Shown here piece by piece: positions 51,558-60,634 of a DNA stretch of 60,736 nucleotides. Made by a program: the position numbers and the translations under genes. Numbering within the stretch: position 1 is the first letter of the stretch; each line of letters starts with the position of its first letter. Source of the DNA: Bacteroidales bacterium (GTDB taxonomy: Bacteria; Bacteroidota; Bacteroidia; Bacteroidales; UBA932); assembly GCA_028686425.1 (NCBI GenBank), contig JAQUBZ010000014.1, forward strand, positions 1 to 60,736, written 5' to 3'. The notes below the pieces were generated by a model. That model was given only the letters and a program-made list of their open reading frames with translations, ran no database searches and was not told the DNA's origin.

Positions 51558-54500
51558 ATGATACTGTTTTTTCAATGCACAAAGGGCACTATAATTGCCT
51601 TGCAAAGCAATTCCGAATTTTCCAACAACGATATTGAATCTCTGCAATGGCTTTTTTCAAATGCCGCAATCATAAGAGAGGAGTCGATAAAAGGTTATTT
51701 TGTGGGACCGCGCCGCGAAATGGTCACACCATGGAGTACTACAGCCACCGAAATCACTCACAACATGAATATTAAGGGAGTTGTACGCATTGAAGAGTAT
51801 TTTCCGGTACAAAGCATGGATGCCGATTATGACAAGATGCTTCAACGCCTTTATAATGGTCTCGACCAAAACATATTCAAAGTTGACAGACAGCCCGAAT
51901 CTATTATATATATTACTGATTTTGAGGAATATAACACAAAGGAAGGATTGGCATTGTCCAAGGAGGAGATCAAATATCTTAAGGATTTGAGTTCCAAACT
52001 CGGCCGTCCTCTCACAGACTCGGAAGTATTCGGATTTTCACAGGTTAATTCGGAGCATTGCAGACACAAGATATTCAACGGTACTTTCATTATTGATGGC
52101 AGACAGATGCAATCATCTCTATTTAAGATGATTAAAAAGACTTCCGAGATTAATCGCAATAGAATAGTATCGGCATATAAAGATAATTGTGCATTTATCG
52201 ACGGTCCGACCATCAATATGTTTCATCCTCAAACTGCCACAAAACCCGATTTTTTCAAGACTGTAAAGGAGGAAACAGTTATTTCGCTAAAAGCCGAAAC
52301 GCATAATTTTCCAACCACCGTAGAGCCTTTCAACGGAGCAGCTACAGGATCGGGAGGGGAGATACGAGACAGAATCGCAGGGGGAAAAGGGTCGTTTCCA
52401 ATCGCAGGAACGGCTGTATATATGACATCATATCCGAGATTTTCAAAAGAAGAGCAATTGACTCTCTGCCGTGAGGCGCCTCTTCGCACATGGGAAGACC
52501 GTCCTCCTCGCAAGTGGCTCTATCAGACACCACAGGAGATTCTGATAAAGGCTTCCAACGGAGCTTCCGATTTCGGAAACAAATTCGGACAACCGCTGAT
52601 CTGCGGCTCTCTATACACATTTGAACACTCCGAAAATGGTACCGATTACGGATATGACAAAGTGATTATGCTTGCAGGCGGAGTAGGTTACGCCAAAAGA
52701 AAAGACTCTCTGAAAGAGAGACCTGAAGCGGGAGATTCCGTAATTTTACTGGGAGGAGACAACTATAGAATCGGAATGGGCGGAGGGGCTGTATCTTCCG
52801 TTGCCACAGGAGAATACACTAATTCCATCGAGCTTAATGCCATCCAGCGTTCCAATCCTGAAATGCAGAAAAGAGCATATAATGCCATTAGGGCAATAGC
52901 CGAAAATGACGTAAATACCATTATTTCAGTACACGATCACGGTGCAGGAGGTCATCTGAACTGTCTTTCCGAGCTTGTCGAAGAGACAGGCGGCACTATC
53001 GATATAAGCAGACTTCCTATCGGAGACCCTACCCTTTCATCCAAAGAGATCATAGGTAACGAATCCCAGGAGAGAATGGGGCTTGTAATGAAGAGCAAAG
53101 ATGCAGATGAACTCAAATACATCGCCGAAAGAGAAAGAGCACCGTTTTACGCTATCGGTGTCACCACATCGGAACATAATTTCACATTGAAAGATAGTAA
53201 GAGCGGAGAAGTTCCTATAGATTTGCAGATAGAAGATATGCTTGGATCGACACCTAAAACCATCATGGAAGACAAGAGTATATCAAGAGATTTCAAACAC
53301 ATCGACTCAACAGCACATCTATCTGATAAAGAGATTGAAAAGAGTATCGAATCATTGCTTCAACTTGAATCTGTCGCATGTAAGGACTGGCTTACCAATA
53401 AGGTTGACCGCTCCGTGACGGGGCTGATTGCCTGCCAGCAATGCGCAGGAGAGATACAACTTCCGATTAATGACCTTGGAGCCACAGCCATCGGATATAA
53501 TGACAATGAAGGTATTGCCACCTCTCTTGGACATGCCCCTGCAATAGCGCTCATCGACACAGCGGCAGGCTCGCGAATGTCGATAGCGGAAGCACTTACC
53601 AACCTCGTATGGGCACCGATTGACGGTAATCTTAAAGGCGTTTCTCTCAGTGCCAACTGGATGTGGCCGTGCAGGAACGAAGGTGAAAACGCACGTCTGT
53701 ACAGTGCAGTAAGTGCCGCAAGCGAATTTGCCATCTCACTCGGTATCAATATCCCTACCGGAAAAGACTCGATGTCCATGACTCAGAAATACCCTGACGG
53801 AAATAAGATTCTCTCTCCGGGTACACTGATTATCTCTACCGTAGGACAGGTTAAGGACCTGCGTAAAATCGTCCGCGCATGTATAGTCCCGAAAAAGAGT
53901 GACATACTCTATATTCCTTTCGACAAAAATGATAAATATCCGTTGGGAGGATCTGCATATTCACAAGTTACAGGACACTTGGGAGATGAAGTTCCAGACA
54001 TCAGAGATTCGGCATACTTTGCAAAGTGCTTCAATGCCGTTCAGAAACTTGTTCTCGACGGAGAGATCCTCTCGGGGCACGATATTTCTGCAGGAGGTCT
54101 TGTAACAACACTCCTTGAAATGTGCTTTGCAAACAGTACCGGAGGCTTGAGAATCGATGCAAGTTTTGCAGGAAATGATATTCTTTTCTGTGAAAAAAGT
54201 GGCATTGTGATACAAACCAACAATTACAATGCCATCAAACACCTTGAAAAAGAATCGATTACGTTCTATGAAATCGGTGAATATCACGAAGATCGTACAC
54301 TTGACATAACACTCGCCGATTCACATATAATATTGGATATAGACAAGATGCGCGACATCTGGTATAAAACTTCGTACCTGTTTGACAAGCAGCAGTCGGG
54401 AATCAAAAAAGCAACCGAAAGATATGAGAACTACAAATTGCAACCTCTCAAATATCTGTTTCCTAACGGATTTTCAGGCAGACTCCCTCTATCAAGCAGA

Positions 54501-55286
54501 GAATCAACCCCTTCCATCAAAGAAAACGAAAGGCCTGTTGCCGCCATCATAAGAGAAAAAGGCTCCAACGGAGACAGAGAGATGGCATGGGCTCTTTATT
54601 TAGCAGGATTTGCAGTCAAAGATGTCCACATGACGGACCTTATTTCGGGAAGGGAAACCCTTGAAGAAGTAAGACTGATTGTATTTGTAGGCGGATTTTC
54701 CAATGCAGATACTCTCGGTTCCGCAAAGGGATGGGCAGGAGCATTTTTGTACAACAAAAAAGCTAAAGAAGCCATAGAAGCATTTTATCAGAGAAAAGAC
54801 ACTTTGAGCCTCGGCATTTGTAACGGATGTCAGCTGATGGGAGAACTCGGATTCATAACACCTTCAGACAGAAGCAAATCACCAAAATTACAACATAATG
54901 ATTCCCACAAATTCGAGAGCGGATTTGTAGGAGTTACCATACAATCCTCCCCTTCAATTATGCTTAAATCGCTTGAAGAATGCAAGTTAGGTGTATGGAT
55001 TGCTCACGGAGAGGGTAAATTTGCATTTCCACGCCCTATTTCGGAATACAACATTGCGGTCAGATTCAGTTACGATGCCTACCCTGCCAATCCGAACGGA
55101 TCCCCTGACGGAATTGCAGGCGTGTGCAGCGAAGACGGACGTCACCTCGCAATGATGCCGCATCCAGAACGCTGTATCAGACCGTGGAATTGGGCATACT
55201 ACTCACCTGCCCACAAAAAAGACATTGTATCACCTTGGATGAATATGTTTGAAAATGCGTACATCTGGTGTACTGTCAATAAATGA
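51558..55286 (+). CDS. purL: Phosphoribosylformylglycinamidine synthase, large single-chain form
   Basis: 1242 residues, the long PurL of Proteobacteria and Bacteroidota with the synthetase and glutaminase in one chain. Signatures in order: FGFSQVNSEHCRHKIFNGTF (~154-173), SLKAETHNFPTTVEPFNGAATGSGGEIRD (~238-266), GHDISAGGLVTTLLEMCFAN (~837-856), and the glutaminase nucleophile in LGICNGCQLMGELG (~1086-1099) with the late MMPHPERCIRPWNW. It makes FGAM from FGAR, glutamine and ATP in de novo purine synthesis. It has its own promoter and no pur neighbours in the window. Confidence 0.97.
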   Translation: MILFFQCTKGTIIALQSNSEFSNNDIESLQWLFSNAAIIREESIKGYFVGPRREMVTPWSTTATEITHNMNIKGVVRIEEYFPVQSMDADYDKMLQRLYNGLDQNIFKVDRQPESIIYITDFEEYNTKEGLALSKEEIKYLKDLSSKLGRPLTDSEVFGFSQVNSEHCRHKIFNGTFIIDGRQMQSSLFKMIKKTSEINRNRIVSAYKDNCAFIDGPTINMFHPQTATKPDFFKTVKEETVISLKAETHNFPTTVEPFNGAATGSGGEIRDRIAGGKGSFPIAGTAVYMTSYPRFSKEEQLTLCREAPLRTWEDRPPRKWLYQTPQEILIKASNGASDFGNKFGQPLICGSLYTFEHSENGTDYGYDKVIMLAGGVGYAKRKDSLKERPEAGDSVILLGGDNYRIGMGGGAVSSVATGEYTNSIELNAIQRSNPEMQKRAYNAIRAIAENDVNTIISVHDHGAGGHLNCLSELVEETGGTIDISRLPIGDPTLSSKEIIGNESQERMGLVMKSKDADELKYIAERERAPFYAIGVTTSEHNFTLKDSKSGEVPIDLQIEDMLGSTPKTIMEDKSISRDFKHIDSTAHLSDKEIEKSIESLLQLESVACKDWLTNKVDRSVTGLIACQQCAGEIQLPINDLGATAIGYNDNEGIATSLGHAPAIALIDTAAGSRMSIAEALTNLVWAPIDGNLKGVSLSANWMWPCRNEGENARLYSAVSAASEFAISLGINIPTGKDSMSMTQKYPDGNKILSPGTLIISTVGQVKDLRKIVRACIVPKKSDILYIPFDKNDKYPLGGSAYSQVTGHLGDEVPDIRDSAYFAKCFNAVQKLVLDGEILSGHDISAGGLVTTLLEMCFANSTGGLRIDASFAGNDILFCEKSGIVIQTNNYNAIKHLEKESITFYEIGEYHEDRTLDITLADSHIILDIDKMRDIWYKTSYLFDKQQSGIKKATERYENYKLQPLKYLFPNGFSGRLPLSSRESTPSIKENERPVAAIIREKGSNGDREMAWALYLAGFAVKDVHMTDLISGRETLEEVRLIVFVGGFSNADTLGSAKGWAGAFLYNKKAKEAIEAFYQRKDTLSLGICNGCQLMGELGFITPSDRSKSPKLQHNDSHKFESGFVGVTIQSSPSIMLKSLEECKLGVWIAHGEGKFAFPRPISEYNIAVRFSYDAYPANPNGSPDGIAGVCSEDGRHLAMMPHPERCIRPWNWAYYSPAHKKDIVSPWMNMFENAYIWCTVNK

Positions 55287-55305
55287 CACTTCTGGTGATT
55301 GCGAT

Positions 55306-55330
55306 ACTCCGGATAAATTCTGAACGGAGT
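55306..55330. terminator. Weak bidirectional hairpin between purL and the CBM9-like gene
   Basis: ACTCCG (55306-55311) can pair with CGGAGT (55325-55330) around a 13-nt loop between two convergent stops. There is no clear T-run, so termination is uncertain. Confidence 0.25.
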
Positions 55331-55332
55331 TG

Positions 55333-56079
55333 TTACTCAAAATATACGTTCCCAAAATATTCGGGTGTGTGGAAGTTCGGCTTCTCACACCCGACTTTAT
55401 TCCAGCTCAAAAAGTGGGGAACTTTCATATCGTCGCCGCATTTGTAGAAATTGGCTCTGACAGTTCGTTTGGAAAAATCCTCAATATCAGCCATGTAGCT
55501 ATATAGCGATTTGGGTATTGCTATAGTCAGAGTCCACTCGACAATCCCATCTCTGTCTCCGAAAGGTTCTGCTCCGAGAGAAGACTCGCGCCTGATTTGA
55601 GACAGAATTTCATCTCCGAAACGTGTTCTCGCCTTTCTATCAGCACCACAGGCAAACGTGCCATACCCGATACAATTCATTTCGAGATTATAATAAACCG
55701 AATCTTTTGATGATGGTATCATAAAAAACTCCACACACGAATCAGTATATGGCCTTGAACCTGCATCCTGACCAAAAGTCGCACGTGAACCCTCTTCCCT
55801 GACTACATATTGAATATAAATCTCATTAATGGAATGAGCAATCCTGAATTTTACATCCGGTTTATACGGATACGTTTTCCAATTGACCTCGTCAATGGGA
55901 TTAAACTCGATATTCTCGGCCTCCAATACTTCTCTGACTTGAGATATGGTCGGGACTGCCTGCGGCATTGTTACTTTTTGAACGGTTATGGTCTTCATCT
56001 GATTATTATTTGAGTAGTTGTTGATGCAATTTGCCAAAACAGGCAGAATCAAGCATAAAACAAAAATGAATTTTTTCAT
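55333..56079 (-). CDS. CBM9/DOMON-like carbohydrate-binding protein, exported
   Basis: 248 residues from the ATG at 56079, chosen because it starts a signal (MKKFIFVLCLILPVLANC), possibly a lipoprotein with Cys18; an ATG at 56094 is also in frame. The rest is one CBM9-like beta-sandwich (VKFRIAHSINEIYIQYVVREEGSR, PYTDSCVEFFMIPSSKDSVYYNLEMNCIGYGTFACG, IVEWTLTIAIPKSLY, and the closing NFHTPEYFGNVYFE). Such proteins in Bacteroidota are often next to glycosidases, but here the gene is isolated between purL and ppdK. Ligand unknown. Confidence 0.82.
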   Translation of the reverse strand: MKKFIFVLCLILPVLANCINNYSNNNQMKTITVQKVTMPQAVPTISQVREVLEAENIEFNPIDEVNWKTYPYKPDVKFRIAHSINEIYIQYVVREEGSRATFGQDAGSRPYTDSCVEFFMIPSSKDSVYYNLEMNCIGYGTFACGADRKARTRFGDEILSQIRRESSLGAEPFGDRDGIVEWTLTIAIPKSLYSYMADIEDFSKRTVRANFYKCGDDMKVPHFLSWNKVGCEKPNFHTPEYFGNVYFE

Positions 56080-56103
56080 AAAAATAAGTTTCATTTGTTA
56101 TTA

Positions 56104-56111
56104 CAAACTTA
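56104..56111 (-). promoter_or_regulatory. -7 promoter element for the CBM9-like gene
   Basis: Minus-strand TAAGTTTG lies 24 nt upstream of the chosen start. Confidence 0.4.
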
Positions 56112-56172
56112 TAAAATAATCTCAAATATTAAATGAGTTTGTCACATTTATAGATGATTAATATTTTTTTAT

Positions 56173-56180
56173 TATTTTTG
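56173..56180 (+). promoter_or_regulatory. -7 promoter element for ppdK
   Basis: TATTTTTG followed by CAC lies 36 nt before the ppdK ATG at 56217; no well-spaced TTTG upstream. Confidence 0.5.
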
Positions 56181-56216
56181 CACTTTGACAAATCATTAAT
56201 TATTAATCACATTTAT

Positions 56217-58973
56217 ATGACGAAAAGAGTATATCGTTTTGGTGGAAAAAGTGCTGAGGGTAATGGCACTATGAGAAATTTATTAGGAGGGAAGGGGGCA
56301 AACCTTGCCGAAATGTGCACATTGGGAATACCGGTTCCTGCGGGATTCACTATAACAACAGATTGTTGCACCGAATATTTTAATTTGGGAGGGAAATACC
56401 CTGCCGAACTCAATGATGAAGTCCTAAGTGCCTTAAAAGCAACCGAACAAATCATGGAAATGAAATTCGGAGACGTAAAAGATCCTTTATTGGTTTCATG
56501 CCGTTCGGGTGCAAGAAGTTCTATGCCCGGAATGATGGAAACAGTATTGAACATCGGTCTTTGCTCGGCTACAATTCCGGGGCTTATTGCAAAAACAAAT
56601 AACCCTCGCTTTGTGTATGATGCATATCGCCGTTTGATTATGATGTACTCGGATGTCGTTATGGAAAAAGCTGAAGGTATCGAACCTGAAGATGGAAAAG
56701 GCATTCGCGTTCAGCTTGACAATATGCTTCACGAACTTAAAGTTGCAAAAGGATACAAGAGTGATACCGATCTGACTGAAGATGACCTGAAAGGTCTGTG
56801 CAACGATTTTAAAAAGAAAGTAAAAGATGTCCTCGGACACGACTTCCCTGATGATGCATACGCTCAGTTATGGGGTGGCATCGGAGCCGTATTCAAATCA
56901 TGGAACGGCAAGAGGGCAATTTCATACAGACGCATTGAAAATATCCCTGACGAATGGGGAACAGCCGTTACAGTACAATCGATGGTATTCGGCAATATGG
57001 GTGAAAATTCTGCAACAGGTGTCGCTTTCTCGAGAAACCCCGCTACAGGAGAGAACAAGTTTTACGGAGAATGGCTTATCAACGCTCAGGGAGAAGATGT
57101 CGTGGCAGGTATCCGCACTCCGAACCCGCTGAATGAAGCCACAAAGAACAATCAGAACAAAAATCTTCCTTCACTTGAAACGGCAATGCCTACCGTTTAT
57201 AAAGAATTGGATGACATTCAAAATAACCTTGAACACCATTTTTCAGATATGCAGGACATCGAATTTACCATTCAGGACGGTAAATTGTGGATGCTTCAAT
57301 GCCGCGTAGGAAAAAGGACCGGACTTGCAGCACTGAATATGGCAATGGACATGTTACAGGAAGGATTGATTGATGAAAAGACAGCTGTTTTGAGAGTAGC
57401 TCCCAATCAGTTGGATGAAATCCTCCACCCTATCCTCGATCCTAAATCTGAAAAAGAGGCCACTGTAATTGCAAAAGGTCTTCCTGCGGGTCCAGGTGGC
57501 GCGGTAGGAAAGATTGTATTCACAGCTGAAGCCGCAGTGGAAGCTGCTGCAAGAGGAGAAAAAGTGATTTTAGTCAGAGAAGAGACCAACCCTGAAGATG
57601 TAGAAGGGATGCGTGCTGCAGAAGGTTTGCTTACAGCCCGCGGAGGTATGACTTCACATGCTGCCCTTGTTGCACGCGGTTGGGGTAAATGCTGCATAGT
57701 AGGTTGTGAGGCGGTACATTTTCAGAATGTAGAGATCTCAACCATGCTGAAAGGAAAGAATCCTATGAAAATAATGGCCAAACAGCTTGTCATCAATGGA
57801 AAAGAATACAACGAAGGCGACATATTCTCACTGAATGGAACTAAAGGTCATGTTTACGACCAAGCCATCAAGACAATGGATGCATCTGAGAATCAGCGCT
57901 TTGTCGAATACATGAAAATGGTTGATAAATATCGTGTAATCGGTGTTCGCACCAATGCCGACAATCCTGATGATGCCAAACAGGCAATGGACTTCGGCGC
58001 AGAGGGAATCGGTCTGTTCCGTATAGAACACATGTTTTATGGAAAAAATTCCGAAGCCCCTCTTGCCAAATTGCGTAAAATGATTCACGCAGCGACCATT
58101 CAAGAGAGAATTACTGCATTGAACGAACTTGAACCATACGTCAAAAACTCGGCTAAGGCTACCATGAAAGTTATGGACGGCAAGCCTGTCACATTCCGTC
58201 TGTTGGATCCTCCTTTGCATGAATTTGTTCCTCAAACTCCTGAAAAACAGGAAGAACTTGCTCAAGAACTTGGTATCACCATCTCCGAGATCAAGAAAAG
58301 GGGCGAATCTCTTCACGAAGTTAACCCTATGATGGGACACCGCGGAGTACGTCTCGGCATTACATATCCGGAAATCAGTGAAATGCAATTCAAGGCAATA
58401 TTCACTGCTACTGCCGAATTATTAAAAGAGGGTTTACATCCGCAGCCGGAAATCATGATTCCTGTGACTGTATCTGTTAAAGAACTTGATTTTCAGAAAG
58501 CTATATGCAATAAAGTACACGCACAGATTCAGAAAGAGACCGGAATTGACATCAAATACCTCTATGGTACAATGATTGAAATTCCGCGTGCGGCATTGCT
58601 TGCCTCAGAAATGGCACAAACCGCACAATTCTTCTCATTCGGAACCAATGACCTTACCCAGATGACATACGGTTTCTCAAGAGACGATATCGGGGCATTC
58701 ATGAATGACTACTTATCCAATAAGATCATTTCAGCCGACCCGTTCCAGACATTGGACCAAAGTTCAGTCGGCAAACTTATTGAATTAGGTGTTTCCGGCG
58801 GTCGTTCAACTAATCCTAAACTTAAAATAGGAATATGCGGAGAACACGGAGGAGATCCTGAATCTGTCAAATTCTGTCACAAGATTGGTATGAATTATGT
58901 ATCATGTTCACCATTCCGTGTACCAATCGCAAGATTAGCCGCTGCACAGGCTGCTATTTTGTGCCAAAATTAA
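56217..58973 (+). CDS. ppdK: Pyruvate, phosphate dikinase
   Basis: 918 residues from the ATG at 56217; the frame extends to 56154 but MTKRVYRFGGKSAEG is the conserved start. The N-terminal ATP-grasp domain has LLGGKGANLAEM and VSCRSGARSSMPGMMETVLNIG. The phosphohistidine swivel domain has GGMTSHAALVARGWGKCCIVGC (catalytic His and the Thr target of regulatory kinases). The C-terminal PEP/pyruvate TIM barrel ends with ICGEHGGDPESVKFC and NYVSCSPFRVPIARLAAAQA (catalytic Cys). It interconverts PEP + AMP + PPi with pyruvate + ATP + Pi. Together with the PPi-type phosphofructokinase this suggests PPi-linked glycolysis. No PPDK regulatory protein gene is adjacent. Confidence 0.97.
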   Translation: MTKRVYRFGGKSAEGNGTMRNLLGGKGANLAEMCTLGIPVPAGFTITTDCCTEYFNLGGKYPAELNDEVLSALKATEQIMEMKFGDVKDPLLVSCRSGARSSMPGMMETVLNIGLCSATIPGLIAKTNNPRFVYDAYRRLIMMYSDVVMEKAEGIEPEDGKGIRVQLDNMLHELKVAKGYKSDTDLTEDDLKGLCNDFKKKVKDVLGHDFPDDAYAQLWGGIGAVFKSWNGKRAISYRRIENIPDEWGTAVTVQSMVFGNMGENSATGVAFSRNPATGENKFYGEWLINAQGEDVVAGIRTPNPLNEATKNNQNKNLPSLETAMPTVYKELDDIQNNLEHHFSDMQDIEFTIQDGKLWMLQCRVGKRTGLAALNMAMDMLQEGLIDEKTAVLRVAPNQLDEILHPILDPKSEKEATVIAKGLPAGPGGAVGKIVFTAEAAVEAAARGEKVILVREETNPEDVEGMRAAEGLLTARGGMTSHAALVARGWGKCCIVGCEAVHFQNVEISTMLKGKNPMKIMAKQLVINGKEYNEGDIFSLNGTKGHVYDQAIKTMDASENQRFVEYMKMVDKYRVIGVRTNADNPDDAKQAMDFGAEGIGLFRIEHMFYGKNSEAPLAKLRKMIHAATIQERITALNELEPYVKNSAKATMKVMDGKPVTFRLLDPPLHEFVPQTPEKQEELAQELGITISEIKKRGESLHEVNPMMGHRGVRLGITYPEISEMQFKAIFTATAELLKEGLHPQPEIMIPVTVSVKELDFQKAICNKVHAQIQKETGIDIKYLYGTMIEIPRAALLASEMAQTAQFFSFGTNDLTQMTYGFSRDDIGAFMNDYLSNKIISADPFQTLDQSSVGKLIELGVSGGRSTNPKLKIGICGEHGGDPESVKFCHKIGMNYVSCSPFRVPIARLAAAQAAILCQN

Positions 58974-58979
58974 TTAAAA

Positions 58980-59510
58980 ATGTCGATAAGGTTTAATAAA
59001 GGCAAAACAAACATTATTGAAATATCTCAGCCTCAATCGAGAGATGTAAAAATAATTCCTATTGAGGAAGTGAATATCATTAATGTTGCCATTAACCTTG
59101 ACAACCCGAATTGTAATGAAAGCGTTGATTTTTTGGACAGTGAAGCTCGAAAAGTCAACGCTTTAGTTCATTATCTTCTTATAAATCAGGCAAAAACCCC
59201 GATTCCATCATGGTGCCTGAGAAAGAATATGACTGTGCTGAACAATAAAATTGATTTTAGTGCAGATTCGTTTCTTTCGACAAAGGCCAAAAGTTTCATT
59301 GATGAGAAATGTGAACTATATCTCTCTGTATCAAATGAATATTGCCCTATTATAGAGAAGATAGCATCGTTATCAAATGCTTCATTCAAGATTGGAAGAG
59401 AATTTACAAAGGATAATCCTTACGATTTATCCCTTAAGTATAATGAATGGGAAAGAAATGACGAATTGGCATACGAATACATTGCAAACCTTTATATCCT
59501 TACACACTAA
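58980..59510 (+). CDS. Conserved Bacteroidota protein of unknown function (possibly DUF6913)
   Basis: 176 residues, no signal peptide or membrane helix. The sequence begins MSIRFNKGKTNIIEI and has a Rossmann-like alternation (INVAINLDNPNCNESVDFL; VNALVHYLLINQ; ELYLSVSNEYCPIIEKIASLSNASFKIG), ending in a helical LAYEYIANLYILTH. It resembles the small family I know as DUF6913, but I could not verify it. It starts 6 nt after the ppdK stop and is 2 nt before the DUF368 gene, so the three are probably co-transcribed. Confidence 0.7.
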   Translation: MSIRFNKGKTNIIEISQPQSRDVKIIPIEEVNIINVAINLDNPNCNESVDFLDSEARKVNALVHYLLINQAKTPIPSWCLRKNMTVLNNKIDFSADSFLSTKAKSFIDEKCELYLSVSNEYCPIIEKIASLSNASFKIGREFTKDNPYDLSLKYNEWERNDELAYEYIANLYILTH

Positions 59511-59512
59511 AT

Positions 59513-60397
59513 ATGAAAAAAATAGCAGACTATCTGATAGTCACCCTCAAAGGAATAGGTATGGGAGCCGCTGATGTGATTCCCGGAGTTTCCGGAGGCA
59601 CAATAGCTTTTCTTACAGGTATATATACCGAACTTATCGAATCTATCAAGCAGATTGATTTAAAAGCATTCAAACTCCTCCTGACAGGCAAAATAGGTCA
59701 GTTCTGGAAAAAAATAAACGGAAATTTCCTTATTTCGCTTATCATAGGTATTGCAATAAGCTTCTTTTCTCTTGCCAAACTTATGATATATCTGATGGAT
59801 AATCACCCGATTCCATTATGGTCGTTTTTCTTCGGCCTTATTATATCCTCGGCCATATTCATTCTGAGAGATGTCAAACATTGGAAATTCAGTTACTTTA
59901 TTTTTATGACGATAGGTATTGCCATAGGTGCTGTAATATGTCTTATATCTCCATCCGACACACCGTCAGGATATTGGTTCATCTTTCTGTGCGGGGCAAT
60001 TGCCATTTGCGCCATGATTCTTCCTGGAATATCGGGAAGTTTTATCCTGCTGCTTATGGGTAAATACCATTATATGATGGATGCTCTCAGTAATATGGAA
60101 ATTGTCACACTGATTATATTTGCTTTAGGGGCGGCTATAGGAATTATAGGATTTTCACATGTTCTTTCTTGGTTGCTCAAGAAATTTTATTCAATGGCAA
60201 TCTGCCTTTTGTCCGGTTTTATGATAGGATCGCTTATCAAGATATGGCCATGGCAGCAATTACTTGCCGATGAGACATCTCGCCCCAAACTGCCTGACGA
60301 ACAGATACCTATCGCTATTTTATTCATCATAATCGGAGTTACATTGGTCTTTGTTATAGAATTGCTTGCAAAAAAGATGAAATCTTCACAGAAATAA
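59513..60397 (+). CDS. popT: DUF368 membrane protein, undecaprenyl-phosphate translocase (PopT-like)
   Basis: 294 residues with about eight to nine membrane helices. The two family repeats are MGAADVIPGVSGGTIAFLTGIY (~17-38) and CAMILPGISGSFILLLMGKY (~165-184), each with the P-G-x-S-G motif. DUF368 proteins recycle undecaprenyl phosphate (C55-P) across the inner membrane for peptidoglycan and surface glycan synthesis. It follows the unknown gene by 2 nt and is the last gene before the tRNA. Confidence 0.9.
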   Translation: MKKIADYLIVTLKGIGMGAADVIPGVSGGTIAFLTGIYTELIESIKQIDLKAFKLLLTGKIGQFWKKINGNFLISLIIGIAISFFSLAKLMIYLMDNHPIPLWSFFFGLIISSAIFILRDVKHWKFSYFIFMTIGIAIGAVICLISPSDTPSGYWFIFLCGAIAICAMILPGISGSFILLLMGKYHYMMDALSNMEIVTLIIFALGAAIGIIGFSHVLSWLLKKFYSMAICLLSGFMIGSLIKIWPWQQLLADETSRPKLPDEQIPIAILFIIIGVTLVFVIELLAKKMKSSQK

Positions 60398-60421
60398 ATT
60401 TATTTCAAACAAAATTTTGAC

Positions 60422-60429
60422 TATATTTG
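60422..60429 (+). promoter_or_regulatory. -7 promoter element for tRNA-Arg
   Basis: TATATTTG lies 22 nt before the 5' end of the tRNA. Confidence 0.5.
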
Positions 60430-60451
60430 CACCCTAAAATAAAAAATGGAC

Positions 60452-60528
60452 GGTTCCGTAGCTCAGTTGGATAGAGCAACAGATTTCTAATCTGTGGGTC
60501 AAGGGTTCGAATCCCTTCGGGATCACCA
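60452..60528 (+). tRNA. tRNA-Arg(TCT)
   Basis: A complete cloverleaf. The acceptor GGTTCCG pairs with CGGGATC (with G-T and T-G wobbles). The D arm contains GCTCAGTTGGATAGAGC. The anticodon stem ACAGA/TCTGT encloses the loop TTTCTAA with anticodon TCT, and the T arm is GGGTTCGAATCCC. The CCA end is encoded (60526-60528). It reads AGA/AGG codons. Confidence 0.97.
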
Positions 60529-60535
60529 AATACGG

Positions 60536-60561
60536 AAAAAGTCGGCGAAAGCCGACTTTTT
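60536..60561 (+). terminator. Rho-independent terminator after tRNA-Arg
   Basis: AAAAAGTCGGC-GAAA-GCCGACTTTTT: a perfect 11-bp hairpin with a GNRA tetraloop and T-run, 7 nt after the tRNA. It would also terminate leftward transcription coming from the insertion sequence. Confidence 0.95.
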
Positions 60562-60594
60562 GCATTTCAACTCACCGTTGAAAGCGGTAATGAT

Positions 60595-60628
60595 GGCTCA
60601 CCCGTAAAAACGGCTCACCCGTAAAAAC
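60595..60628. repeat. Two tandem 17-nt repeats at the insertion-sequence end
   Basis: GGCTCACCCGTAAAAAC occurs at 60595-60611 and again, identical, at 60612-60628. It lies between the terminator and the transposase stop, so it is probably part of, or beside, the element's terminal inverted repeat. Confidence 0.85.
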
Positions 60629-60634
60629 CTGTGT

